Source: Mucilaginibacter cryoferens
Lineage (GTDB): Bacteria > Bacteroidota > Bacteroidia > Sphingobacteriales > Sphingobacteriaceae
Length of the DNA stretch: 64,000 nt
NCBI RefSeq assembly: GCF_014205845.1
Contig: NZ_JACHCR010000007.1
Coordinates: 199,057-263,056 of the forward strand
Direction: 5' to 3'
This document shows positions 36,428 to 44,970 of the stretch, one piece after another. The notes beneath the pieces are model-generated. The model saw only the letters and a list, made by a program, of their open reading frames with translations. It searched no databases and was not told where the DNA came from. A program made the translations under genes and the position numbers. How positions within the stretch are numbered: the first letter of the stretch is position 1; every line of letters begins with the position of its first letter.

Positions 36428-36430
36428 ATA

Positions 36431-36438
36431 CAAATTTA
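36431..36438 (-). promoter_or_regulatory. -7 promoter box of RelE toxin-antitoxin pair
   Basis: The minus strand reads TAAATTTG then TAT then ATG: a perfect -7 box three bases from the start codon, the same arrangement as the YoeB pair at 2726. Confidence 0.6.
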
Positions 36439-36445
36439 ATGATTA

Positions 36446-36931
36446 TCAGGCACTAACCAAATCTCTGAACAACTGAATGTGCCAGCTATTTTTAAACGGC
36501 ACTTCCCATTTGGTTTCCAGTTCGGTTAGGTTTTGCACCATGTTGTTGTAAACAATGGTTTCGGTATTTATTTTGCCTTGCTTCAGCAAATCCTCAAACC
36601 CGTGGCGGGGTAATGATAAAATCTCTTCACCATCGCGGTAGGCCAGATTAAATCTATCAAACAGGTTAATGTTAAAATACTGCTCCAATTGCTGCATAAA
36701 ATGCACCGATTTATCGATAGAACAACCACTTGCCCCGGCCTGGCTTTCATCAACAATCAAAATCAAAAACCGATTGTAACGCACCTCGCCTTTGGCCTTT
36801 AACTGGTTGTTATGGGCTGTCCAGCCGGTGGTAAATTTATCCAGCTCAAGCTGTATTTGTTGTACCACTTCATCGGTTAATTTTTTATCGGATTGGTAGA
36901 TCCAAACTCTTGAGTGTTGAGAAAATTCCAT
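36446..36931 (-). CDS. Conserved hypothetical protein
   Basis: 161 residues: RVWIYQSDKKLTDEVVQQIQ, RFLILIVDESQAGASGCSID and a helical C-terminus. Homologues in Bacteroidota often carry the label ABC transporter ATPase, but I see no Walker A, Walker B or LSGGQ motif, so that name is not supported. The conserved GASGCSIDKSVHF segment could be a functional site. Confidence 0.75.
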   Translation of the reverse strand: MEFSQHSRVWIYQSDKKLTDEVVQQIQLELDKFTTGWTAHNNQLKAKGEVRYNRFLILIVDESQAGASGCSIDKSVHFMQQLEQYFNINLFDRFNLAYRDGEEILSLPRHGFEDLLKQGKINTETIVYNNMVQNLTELETKWEVPFKNSWHIQLFRDLVSA

Positions 36932-36976
36932 TTACAAAAATATCAATTTATTAACTTCGGGTTACATTTTGTTGTC

Positions 36977-37459
36977 ATGAAAACATCAATCTTGTGCTTA
37001 ATTAAAAATATTGCTGTTATTACGGCGATATTGGCCTGTAGTGGCTTCATTTACGGTTTTAAACCGGGTATGGGCGAGCAGGAATGGCTTAGCTGGAGCA
37101 ATAAATGCCTTGCCGAGTCATTTAATCCTCCACCCGATATTAAGCTGAAAAAGTGGGAACTTACGCTTACAAACGACTATTTTTTGCGCTTAAGGAAAAC
37201 TTATCAACATGACAGGCAAGAGTATTTTTCGTTCAATCTGCATCGCCTGAGTGACATAGAATACCAGGGCAGCGATACCACCGGCACCCTTAAATTAAGC
37301 ACCTTAACAGACGATATTATTGTGCAAACTTACGAAGACCCCAAAGGCGATCTGGACTCTATGGCTACCACAATTAATCTTCCGGTAAAGCACATGAGCC
37401 CGGCAAGGCTGGATAGTTTAAAAATAGCGTTGAATTATTTTAAGGCGAAGAATTTATAA
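36977..37459 (+). CDS. Hypothetical exported or membrane-anchored protein
   Basis: 160 residues from MKTSILCLIKN at 36977; the frame extends upstream to 36914, but that part overlaps the neighbouring gene's start. The N-terminus has one hydrophobic segment (IAVITAILACSGFIYGF), either a signal or an anchor. The remainder is a small soluble domain (LTNDYFLRLRKTYQHDRQEY and so on) without a recognised family. It overlaps the convergent Fe-S gene by six bases. Confidence 0.7.
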   Translation: MKTSILCLIKNIAVITAILACSGFIYGFKPGMGEQEWLSWSNKCLAESFNPPPDIKLKKWELTLTNDYFLRLRKTYQHDRQEYFSFNLHRLSDIEYQGSDTTGTLKLSTLTDDIIVQTYEDPKGDLDSMATTINLPVKHMSPARLDSLKIALNYFKAKNL

Positions 37460-38245
37460 GCCATTTGCCCGTACCGTGATCTCGGCAATATCAAGTACCT
37501 GTATCTCGCCCTCTTTATCCTGGTGTTTAACACCGTCGCTAAGCATCGTCATACAAAACGGGCAGCCGGAGGCTATGATATCGGCTTTGGCTTCAATTAC
37601 ATCCTGCATCCGCTCCATATTGATCTCTTTTTTACCAGCTTCGGGCTCTTTAAACATCTGCCCCCCGCCTGCACCACAGCATAACCCGTTGCTTTTGCAG
37701 CGTTTCATTTCAACCAGCTCGGTATCCAGTATCTCCAGCGCGGCACGCGGAGCTTCGTAAACGTTATTTGCCCTGCCCAGGTAGCATGGATCATGGAAAG
37801 TTATCTTTTTGCCCTTAAAGCTTTCGCCGCCTTCGGCTTTTAGTTTTCCCTCATCAATCAGTTGCTGAATAAGCTGTGTATGATGAATAACCTCATAGCT
37901 TCCCCCAAGCCCCGGATACTCGTTTCTGATGGTATTAAAACAATGCGGGCAGCCGGTTACTATTTTTTTGATATTGTAGGCATTAAGCACCTCAATATTG
38001 GTCATGGCCTGCATCTGGAACAAAAACTCGTTACCTGCCCGCTTGGCGGGATCGCCGGTGCAACTTTCTTCTGTGCCTAAAACGGCATAGCTTATGCCCA
38101 CATGATGCAATATTTTACAAATATCGCGGGTTATCTTCTGCGCGCGTTCGTCAAAGCTACCTGCACAACCAACCCAAAACAATATCTCGGGTTGCTGGCC
38201 TTGTGCAGCCATTTCGGCCATGGTGGGTATTTTGAAGCTGGTCAT
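37454..38245 (-). CDS. CCG-domain (Fe-S)-binding protein, HdrB/GlcF-like
   Basis: 263 residues with two cysteine-rich CCG-type domains: CTGDPAKRAG and CPHCFNTIRNEY in the first, and FHDPCYLGRAN, CCGAGGGQMF and CPFCMTML in the second. Such subunits act in heterodisulfide reductase-like, glycolate or lactate oxidase and glycerol-3-phosphate dehydrogenase complexes. The membrane Fe-S partner lies two genes upstream in the same direction, so the two probably form one quinone-linked electron-transfer unit. The donor enzyme is not in the window. Confidence 0.92.
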   Translation of the reverse strand: MTSFKIPTMAEMAAQGQQPEILFWVGCAGSFDERAQKITRDICKILHHVGISYAVLGTEESCTGDPAKRAGNEFLFQMQAMTNIEVLNAYNIKKIVTGCPHCFNTIRNEYPGLGGSYEVIHHTQLIQQLIDEGKLKAEGGESFKGKKITFHDPCYLGRANNVYEAPRAALEILDTELVEMKRCKSNGLCCGAGGGQMFKEPEAGKKEINMERMQDVIEAKADIIASGCPFCMTMLSDGVKHQDKEGEIQVLDIAEITVRANGL

Positions 38246-38255
38246 ATATTTGTTA

Positions 38256-38702
38256 TTATAACTCGTCGGGCAATTCGTTGATATTGGCTATAAAATCATC
38301 TACGCCACTGTAATTTTTAAATACCAATGCTGTGTTGTTGGCTTTTAACTGGTTAAGAATATCAAGGGCTACTTCTAACGCCGGGATTTCTTTTCCCAAC
38401 ATACGGGCATCCCAATTAGCGCCAACTAATACATTCTCATCTGCCATTTCTACGCACCAGCTTTCTAAAAACTCGGCCAGGAGGATCTCGACCGGCAGGT
38501 AGCGATTCCAATCATCGCGGGCGCAGGCCTTAGCCAAGGCCCTATCCGACCAAAAAGGGATTACGCTAATTTCTTCATCATCGTTTGAATTGGCATTAGC
38601 CCAGCCGGTTTTACTTTTCAGTCCCCATACCGATTTAGATGCGGCTGCCCGCTCAATAAACAAATTATATTTTAATTGTATAGTGGCAATCTCCTGTAAC
38701 AT
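38256..38702 (-). CDS. DUF2750 domain-containing protein
   Basis: 148 residues; VWGLKSKTGWANANSND, ISVIPFWSDRALAKACA and VLVGANWDARMLGKEI are the DUF2750 pattern. Function unknown. It lies between the two Fe-S genes with gaps of 10 and 27 bp, so it is part of that operon. Confidence 0.88.
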   Translation of the reverse strand: MLQEIATIQLKYNLFIERAAASKSVWGLKSKTGWANANSNDDEEISVIPFWSDRALAKACARDDWNRYLPVEILLAEFLESWCVEMADENVLVGANWDARMLGKEIPALEVALDILNQLKANNTALVFKNYSGVDDFIANINELPDEL

Positions 38703-38729
38703 ATTGCTTTATTATTGAAACTTATTAAC

Positions 38730-40031
38730 TCAATTATTTTCTGCCCAATTTAATCTGTCGGCCTGGCTGTATTTCCATGGGGCACCGTTATTTTCTACAT
38801 TGCTGAACATGTTGTTGAGACTTGCCGGCGCTTGTGATTCCTCCATTACTACATAGCGGCGCATTTCGGTAATTATTTCCAGAGGGTTAATATTTACCGG
38901 GCAGGCGTCTGTACATGCATTGCAGGTGGTACAGGCCCAAAGCTCTTCGCGGCTGATATAATTATCCAATAACGATTTTCCATCGTCATGATCCTTACCA
39001 TGTTTATCCAGGTTATTACCAACTTCGGTAAGCCTATCGCGCGTATCCATCATTATTTTACGTGGCGAGAGTAGCTTGCCCGTAATATTTGCCGGGCAAA
39101 CCGATGTACATCTGCCACATTCGGTACAGGTGTACGCCTCCATCAGGTTTTTCCAGGTAAGGTCGGTTACATCTTTTGCACCGAAACGGGCCGGCTCGCC
39201 GGTATTTGCAGGCACAAATGCAGGATCGAGCATGGCCTTAACCTCATTGGTAACCGAAGCCATGTTAGTAAACTTTCCTTTTTCATTCAGATTGGAATAA
39301 TACACATTGGGGAAAGCCAGCAGGATATGAAAATGCTTGGAATAAGGCAGGTAATTTAAAAATGCCAGTATACCAATGATGTGAAACCACCAACAGCCTC
39401 GCTCCAGTATTACCAATGCTCCGGCACTATCTGGCAACAGCGGCGCTATCAGCGAACTTACAGGGAAGCTGCCAGCTTTAACGTAATGTTCAAAATGTAA
39501 TAGTTGTAATTTATAATCGGCCGCGTTCATGGTTAAAAACGCGGTCATCAGCAATATTTCGATACAGAGGATATAGTTGGCATCAGATTTTGGCCATTTG
39601 GTCATCTCGGTGCCGCTAAAACGTTTAAGCCTAACAATGTTACGCCTGCAAAGGAAAACCACACAGGCTGTAAACACCAAAACAGCCAATACCTCAAATG
39701 CGCTTATCAGTAAGCCATACAAGCCACCCAACGGCCGCGAAAATATGCGGTGCGAGCCGAAGATGCCATCAATCATAATCTCCAGCACTTCGAGGTTGAT
39801 AATAACGAAGCCTACGTAAATAAAAAAATGCATCACAGCGGCAACCGGGCGCTTTACCATTTTGGTTTGCCCAAGAGCAACTTTGGCCATTATCTTCCAT
39901 CGTAAAGCAGGCTGATCGTTGCGATCTACATCTTTACCCAATAATATGTTGCGCCTTATTTTACCCGCGTTTTTTGCAAACAGGTAAACGGCAACTCCCA
40001 AAATGATGATAAATATAGCCTGTGCAATCAT
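38730..40031 (-). CDS. Membrane (Fe-S)-binding protein, HdrC/nitrate-reductase-gamma-like fusion
   Basis: 433 residues. The N-terminal 260 or so have several membrane helices (AIFIIILGVAVYLFA, AVMHFFIYVGFVIIN, LLISAFEVLAVLVFTACVVF, FHIIGILAFLNYLPY), as in the cytochrome b-type subunit of nitrate reductases. The C-terminal part carries two 4Fe-4S motifs, CTECGRCTSVCPANITG and CTTCNACTDACPVNIN. It would pass electrons between quinones and the CCG protein encoded downstream. Confidence 0.92.
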   Translation of the reverse strand: MIAQAIFIIILGVAVYLFAKNAGKIRRNILLGKDVDRNDQPALRWKIMAKVALGQTKMVKRPVAAVMHFFIYVGFVIINLEVLEIMIDGIFGSHRIFSRPLGGLYGLLISAFEVLAVLVFTACVVFLCRRNIVRLKRFSGTEMTKWPKSDANYILCIEILLMTAFLTMNAADYKLQLLHFEHYVKAGSFPVSSLIAPLLPDSAGALVILERGCWWFHIIGILAFLNYLPYSKHFHILLAFPNVYYSNLNEKGKFTNMASVTNEVKAMLDPAFVPANTGEPARFGAKDVTDLTWKNLMEAYTCTECGRCTSVCPANITGKLLSPRKIMMDTRDRLTEVGNNLDKHGKDHDDGKSLLDNYISREELWACTTCNACTDACPVNINPLEIITEMRRYVVMEESQAPASLNNMFSNVENNGAPWKYSQADRLNWAENN

Positions 40032-40093
40032 TATGCGTGCATAGTATTTTTGTCAAAGTTAACTGAATTGTTGAAACAGCAAAATGTTATTTA

Positions 40094-41818
40094 TTACTTA
40101 AGATCGCCATCAAACTTTAAATTTAAATCGGCAACTATCTTTTGAGCCTTCGCTATCCCGGTGCTAATATTAGAAGTGTTGCCATCAACATTAATATCTG
40201 TCATTTTACCAAGGGCATCTGTATACCACCTGGCCCATACATCAATTTTATGTTTTTCGGCATCAGCAGGTGAACCATCTTTTATGGCTTGTAAGCCCAG
40301 GGTGTACTCATCCTGTAATCTATCCGTGGCATTTTTCTGTAGCTCGCTTATTAACGTTAAAGTTGTGGTTTGGTTTGCGGCTGTAAGCGTAAAAGCTGTA
40401 GCTAGTGCGCTTACACCTACATTTTTCATCTCCTGGGCCGATACCATGTTTAGCCTGTCGGCATCTGTATGATAAAACATATCCGTAAAATGCCACATCA
40501 GCAAGCCGGGTATTTTGGCCTGCAAAAATGGAGTATGGTCGCTGCCGCCTTCAAAGGGGTTACTTTTTACCACCCACCCATTCTCCTTGCCTTGCTGCAT
40601 GCAACGGTTAAGCACCAGATCGTTAAAATAATGAGGAAACATATCCGACTCTTTTAACTCGCTCCCACCCCACTCGGTGTGTTTATCCTTACCCCGTGTC
40701 CAGATAGCCGAAGGATCGGGCATTTTTTCTATCAGAAAGCTACCGCCTGTTTTGGTTACATCCTCGCCAACCATATCCAGGCTTAATCCCCATTTAATGC
40801 CCTTTGCGCGTACGGTATCTTCGGCTATGTATCTGCCTGTTGATACAATTTCATCGCCCCATAAAAAGGTAATGGTTCTTTTAGGCTCAAATTTTTTCTG
40901 TTTAATAAGTTCCGCCGTAGTTCTTGCCATTTCGGCCAGGGTGCCTACACCTGTAGCATTATCATTGGCCCCTGGCTCCTGCACATGCGCGCTGAACACA
41001 AAACGCTCATCGGGCCTGGTGGTACCGCGGGCATTAGCCACTATGGTAAGTTCTTTTGAAGGATATATTTTCGATTCAACTTCAACATGCACTTTAACCG
41101 GTCCCTTTTGCAAGGCGGCTTTAAGCCGCTCTTTTGCAGCATACGATAACAAGATCCCAAATTTCTGGCTTAAGGAATCCTGATACGCTATCCCGCCAAA
41201 CTGAATTGAATTTACATTTTTTTCGGGCTGGGTATAGCCCGGCATACTGTAACCCATTGCACCAAGTGCACCGTTTTTAACAACGGCTGTGTAAAACACA
41301 CCTACGTTGGCTTCAGCAAAAACAATTTTACCTGCCAAATCCTTGCCCTCAAGGTTTTTTAAAGTAGCCCTATCTAAAAAAACAACCTCGGCTGTTACGC
41401 CACCAGCCGGTGTACTTGCCGAATAAATGGCCAGCATATTACGATTGGTAGCGAACGTAAGCAAGGGTGTTTGCTCGCCCTCTATAGTTACTACCGCGTT
41501 TACGGGCTCCCAGGTGGGGCGGTGCATTTCGCGGGTTTCTATCCGATACGTTAACGGCCCATCGGCCTCACCTTTTACTTCTCTTTTATACCCGGCTTGT
41601 TGCAGCGTTTTTTCTACATCAAAAATACTCTCGTTAAATCCCGAATTACCTGGTATCCTCCAACGTTTCTCTACAAAGGCTACAGTTTTATAAGCGTTAG
41701 CTTCAATGAATGCACTTCGCAAAAGAGGGTAATAACCGTTGATGGTGTTTGAGTTATTTTGAGCATATATTGTGCCGATGGAAAGCATAAACACGGTTAT
41801 TAAAAAAGTCCTGATCAT
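40094..41818 (-). CDS. Exported M28 family zinc peptidase
   Basis: 574 residues with a signal peptide (RTFLITVFMLSIGTIYAQ). The peptidase domain shows the di-zinc site: His and Asp in FSAHVQEPGANDNATG, the catalytic acidic pair in FLWGDEIVSTGR, Asp in GLSLDMVGED, and His in EGGSDHTPFLQ. A PA-like insertion (KDLAGKIVFAEANVG) precedes it. M28 enzymes are aminopeptidases or carboxypeptidases; the exact specificity is not visible. Confidence 0.92.
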   Translation of the reverse strand: MIRTFLITVFMLSIGTIYAQNNSNTINGYYPLLRSAFIEANAYKTVAFVEKRWRIPGNSGFNESIFDVEKTLQQAGYKREVKGEADGPLTYRIETREMHRPTWEPVNAVVTIEGEQTPLLTFATNRNMLAIYSASTPAGGVTAEVVFLDRATLKNLEGKDLAGKIVFAEANVGVFYTAVVKNGALGAMGYSMPGYTQPEKNVNSIQFGGIAYQDSLSQKFGILLSYAAKERLKAALQKGPVKVHVEVESKIYPSKELTIVANARGTTRPDERFVFSAHVQEPGANDNATGVGTLAEMARTTAELIKQKKFEPKRTITFLWGDEIVSTGRYIAEDTVRAKGIKWGLSLDMVGEDVTKTGGSFLIEKMPDPSAIWTRGKDKHTEWGGSELKESDMFPHYFNDLVLNRCMQQGKENGWVVKSNPFEGGSDHTPFLQAKIPGLLMWHFTDMFYHTDADRLNMVSAQEMKNVGVSALATAFTLTAANQTTTLTLISELQKNATDRLQDEYTLGLQAIKDGSPADAEKHKIDVWARWYTDALGKMTDINVDGNTSNISTGIAKAQKIVADLNLKFDGDLK

Positions 41819-42044
41819 AACACCAAGGTAGCGATTGATAGCAATAAACCCAAATGAGATAGTTTTTACAATAAATTTCAGAGGCGCGGATACAGAAATA
41901 CGTTTTAGAAGTATCTTTCATTTCTTAACCTACATCATCTTTTTAGCTTTCTGCTTCGCCCATCTTTGATCTGTTAACAAAACGATACCTAATCATTTAA
42001 CCATCAACTTAAGCAATTCCATTAACTTTTAAATTTCCAACTTT

Positions 42045-42824
42045 ATGAATCACGCCATAACAAAAACAGACCGATTATTTACAAGGCCATTAGCAAAGTT
42101 GCAGCAGTTACTACGATTGTTGATTATTACAGTTACAATCATTTTCACCGGCTTTACCATAAGCCATGCACAAACATCTACTCAGACTTTGCCCGCTACA
42201 GGTACATCAGCAGTATTAGGGCAGATAGACGGAGTAACCATAGCTGCAACCGTTCAATCGCCGTCTAATCAGCAAACGCCGTTACAGATAATTTGCGTTT
42301 TCGAATACGCGGATGGCGACATTTTTAATTCGCCACCTGCACTTCCCCGCGCAATTAATGGACTGGTGCATGTAGATGATGCCTTAAAAGGGATGCTCAC
42401 AGCATTAAGGAAGAGCGGCAGATTTGCAGGCCATGCGCTGGAAACAATATTAATTACCCCGCCGGCTGGAAGCATGCCCGCGAAAAAACTGCTGATCATC
42501 GGACTTGGAGATAGGAACAAGTTTAATGCGGAACTGATGATCAGTGTTGGCCGTGTAGAGATGCGCGAGGCTTTACGCTTAGGCGTAGACAGCTATTCGC
42601 ATGCCAGCGACCTAAAAGATGCCGGCATTGATTCGCCTACCGGGACAGTTGGGGTTAATGTTATTAAAGGAGCCATAGAAGCCTATGAGACGGAAGGCTT
42701 TCTGAAAGACCACTCGCTGACCTCTTTTCAACCTATTGCTAAAATAACTTTACTTGCAGGCCCGGCTTACTTCCAAATTAGCGGTGATGCCATTAAATCT
42801 TATGTCGCTACCCAAAAGAAATAA
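42045..42824 (+). CDS. M17 peptidase N-terminal domain protein without catalytic domain
   Basis: 259 residues. A hydrophobic N-terminal segment (LLRLLIITVTIIFTGFTISH) ending in AQ looks like a signal peptide with a long charged front. The rest matches the N-terminal alpha/beta domain of leucyl aminopeptidases (DDALKGMLTALRKSGRFAGH, ILITPPAGSMPAKKLLIIGL, EMREALRLGVDSYSHASDLK). The metal-binding catalytic C-terminal domain is absent and the protein ends after this domain with a normal stop. It may bind peptides or regulate, or be a stable truncation. Confidence 0.8.
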   Translation: MNHAITKTDRLFTRPLAKLQQLLRLLIITVTIIFTGFTISHAQTSTQTLPATGTSAVLGQIDGVTIAATVQSPSNQQTPLQIICVFEYADGDIFNSPPALPRAINGLVHVDDALKGMLTALRKSGRFAGHALETILITPPAGSMPAKKLLIIGLGDRNKFNAELMISVGRVEMREALRLGVDSYSHASDLKDAGIDSPTGTVGVNVIKGAIEAYETEGFLKDHSLTSFQPIAKITLLAGPAYFQISGDAIKSYVATQKK

Positions 42825-42944
42825 ATAGAAAGCCGCCCATTCGGAGGAACGGATAGAAGTGTTTTTTGCAAGCATATAAATATTCTGCCAGGTCATTAAA
42901 AACCAGACTAATCAACTTTCTACTTATAAGTTTGACAAAAGAAA

Positions 42945-42984
42945 GGAGAACCACATCATTTTATTAATGAGTGGTTTCTCTTCT
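42945..42984. terminator. Hairpin between convergent genes
   Basis: GAGAACCAC near 42947-42955 pairs with GTGGTTTCTC at 42971-42980; the right arm lies in the last codons of the nucleoside hydrolase gene. T-rich sequence follows. Confidence 0.6.
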
Positions 42985-43978
42985 TTTGTGGCTCATGCAT
43001 AATCAGTTCATCGATCATGTGCTGAACTTTTTTAAAGTCAGGATTTTCTACCAGATAAGCTTGATCTTTACCTTTGTCATCCCAGGTATTTTTACCATCT
43101 TCTGCTACTTTTATCTTTCCTGCGTGCAAAGTATAAAATTGCGAATAACCTCTTATAGCTACCAGAACGGATGTTTCGTCCCAGCATTTTCGGCCGGCAG
43201 AATCCTCTTTGGCTTGCGGAATGGAGATCCGGAATGCATCCTTCACCGGATCGCCCTTTATAGCTTCATTGTTTATTAAAGGCAACCCAGCCACAATTTT
43301 TTCACCAATCTCACCCCCGCTAAAAATAACCGGGGTATTCCAGTTACTATAAACGTTGTATGATGCCTGGGCATCTTTCATTAAATTAAATTCGTAACCA
43401 GAAGGGAACCTGCCAGCCATACACACCAGCAACTTTACTTTTTTCTTAACAAGCTGTTTTCCGTTAAATGGCGAATACTCATCAGATGTAGAATTTAACA
43501 AGTTTGAGAGATTGGTTAAAAAACCAATAGTTACTATTGTTACACTGTTATCGGGCTGTGATGCCAGTACTTTTCGATACACCGTTACAGCATCGGGCGC
43601 CTCACTGTTCTTTTTAATACGATGAGGATATTTGGCTATCAAAGTATCTGTCCAATGCTGCGGGTCGCGTAATTCCAGCGCTTTGCCTTTAGGCACCCCT
43701 ATAGGGATATCCGGGCGATTGAAATAGGTATTAAATACATTCAAAACAGCGGCCACCCCTTCATACCTGGTACTGGCTACCGTTGCCAGAATATTAGATT
43801 CCCCCTTATCGGCCAGCGCATGCAAAATAGCTATCGCACCTACATCATCGTAGTCGGGCCCCATATCGCTATCAAAAATTATATTTACTGTTTTTTTTGA
43901 TGCATTTTGTGCATAGCTATATTTCACACATAAAAAACAAAGGCAAAACAACAAAAGCTTATAATTACTTAACTGCAT
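42956..43978 (-). CDS. Exported nucleoside hydrolase (inosine-uridine preferring family)
   Basis: 340 residues from MQLSNYKLLLFCLCFLCVKY, a signal peptide; the longer frame to 44044 is rejected. The calcium and catalytic motif is IIFDSDMGPDYDDVGAIAIL (DxDxGxDxDD type). Further family segments are VASTRYEGVAAVLNVFNTYF and IVTIGFLTNLSNLL. It hydrolyses the N-glycosidic bond of nucleosides, here probably in the periplasm. The last gene before the accessory island. Confidence 0.92.
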   Translation of the reverse strand: MQLSNYKLLLFCLCFLCVKYSYAQNASKKTVNIIFDSDMGPDYDDVGAIAILHALADKGESNILATVASTRYEGVAAVLNVFNTYFNRPDIPIGVPKGKALELRDPQHWTDTLIAKYPHRIKKNSEAPDAVTVYRKVLASQPDNSVTIVTIGFLTNLSNLLNSTSDEYSPFNGKQLVKKKVKLLVCMAGRFPSGYEFNLMKDAQASYNVYSNWNTPVIFSGGEIGEKIVAGLPLINNEAIKGDPVKDAFRISIPQAKEDSAGRKCWDETSVLVAIRGYSQFYTLHAGKIKVAEDGKNTWDDKGKDQAYLVENPDFKKVQHMIDELIMHEPQKKRNHSLIK

Positions 43979-44134
43979 AATACGTTGGTGCTGATTGATT
44001 GTAATATTTATTGACGTAAATGCTAATTTACTTTTTTTTAACATTTACGCAATTAGAAAGCGAATGCATACGGTGGATAATTTAGACGATGCTCTTTTTT
44101 ATACCTACAGCTTAATGGCCTTTTTAAGCATAAA

Positions 44135-44166
44135 AAAAGCCTCTTAGAGTTAACTAAGAAGCTTTT
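44135..44166 (-). terminator. Terminator at the left edge of the island
   Basis: 13-bp stem with one mismatch (44135-44147 with 44154-44166), followed on the minus strand by seven T. It would stop leftward transcription, including that of the Pycsar operon. Confidence 0.8.
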
Positions 44167-44172
44167 GAAAGT

Positions 44173-44238
44173 GTGGTGGCTACTGTACAAATTTCGAACT
44201 TTTTCCTGTCTGATTTGCGTTTAATAGCCGATTTGGAT
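44173..44238 (+). repeat. Left copy of 66-bp direct repeat (putative attachment site)
   Basis: It matches 48750-48815 at 56 of 66 positions, with the first 21 bases (GTGGTGGCTACTGTACAAAT then T) identical. The two copies bracket the Pycsar and sigma/ImmA operons. No integrase gene is enclosed, so the att role is inferred from layout. The 329-bp gap 43979-44307 contains only this repeat and the terminator. Confidence 0.65.
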
Positions 44239-44307
44239 TTATAATGATCTCACTTAATTTAATGTACTGGATTTAAAAATGAGTGGGAATAGCTCAAATG
44301 CAATGTG

Positions 44308-44970
44308 TTATTTTATCGTTTCTGATATGTTTTTAAGATCAGAAAGTAATCTTTCGTGACCGAGTGTTTTCAACGTATCGATACTGCTCTGGTGACAATG
44401 TTTTGTTTTTTTACCATTGCCACATGGGCAGGGATCGTTTCGTCCGATATTGGTTTTTGAGGTAATTTGTTGAAGCATGGCTACTATCGCTCGCTTATCC
44501 TGGAGCTGATGTGTTTCAATGTAATATTGAATTACCCCGTCCAAATGATGAGCATATTCCCCGCCAGCGTATTTGTTTTTTTCCAATTTATATAGCTGGT
44601 TTGCAAAATAGGTGTAAACTTTTTCAGATATAAATGAGGTGAGGTCTATACCCAGCTTAGACATTGCTTTTAAATTATGCGATATATCTAAACAACATAT
44701 TCCCTCCGGTGAAATATGCCATTCTATATCGCGTGGTATAATTGTGCTTTTCTCAGCGACAATAGGCACACAATAAGGATAACCACGGGGAACCAGTATC
44801 GTAATTTGAAAGGTGTTCCAATACACACCTTCTACATCACAAATATCCAGTTCCCCAGTAATTACCCACATCATAATTTTGGCATTCCAGACATAAGTCA
44901 GCTTAGGAAAACGTTCCTTAGCGACTATAAAATCGCGTTCAAATGGCGATTTTTTTTTATTCAAAATCAT
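44308..44970 (-). CDS. Ubiquitin E2-like protein with C-terminal SEC-C zinc motif
   Basis: 220 residues from MILNKKKSPFERDF at 44968-44970. A UBC-like core is visible: WVITGELDICDVEG, then WNTFQITILVPRGYPYCVPI (the YP..P pattern of E2 enzymes), then WHISPEGICCLDI, comparable to the E2 active-site segment (...G.ICLDI) with Cys93 in the catalytic place. A helical part follows, and a SEC-C zinc motif, GRNDPCPCGNGKKTKHC, at about 176-192. E2-like proteins in short type II CBASS act on the cyclase. This gene overlaps the stop of a Pycsar cyclase gene by 14 bp, so the two are coupled. The longer start at 45015 is less likely. Confidence 0.75.
   Translation of the reverse strand: MILNKKKSPFERDFIVAKERFPKLTYVWNAKIMMWVITGELDICDVEGVYWNTFQITILVPRGYPYCVPIVAEKSTIIPRDIEWHISPEGICCLDISHNLKAMSKLGIDLTSFISEKVYTYFANQLYKLEKNKYAGGEYAHHLDGVIQYYIETHQLQDKRAIVAMLQQITSKTNIGRNDPCPCGNGKKTKHCHQSSIDTLKTLGHERLLSDLKNISETIK

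Noticed and set aside
36446..36931. ABC transporter ATPase, a label often given to homologues
   Set aside because: No Walker A, Walker B or signature motif is visible; it is kept as a conserved hypothetical.
44173..44238. tRNA or tmRNA 3' end on the minus strand (ends in CCACCA-like bases and is followed by a terminator)
   Set aside because: The bases before it do not form a T arm with paired stems in either copy, so only a direct repeat is claimed.
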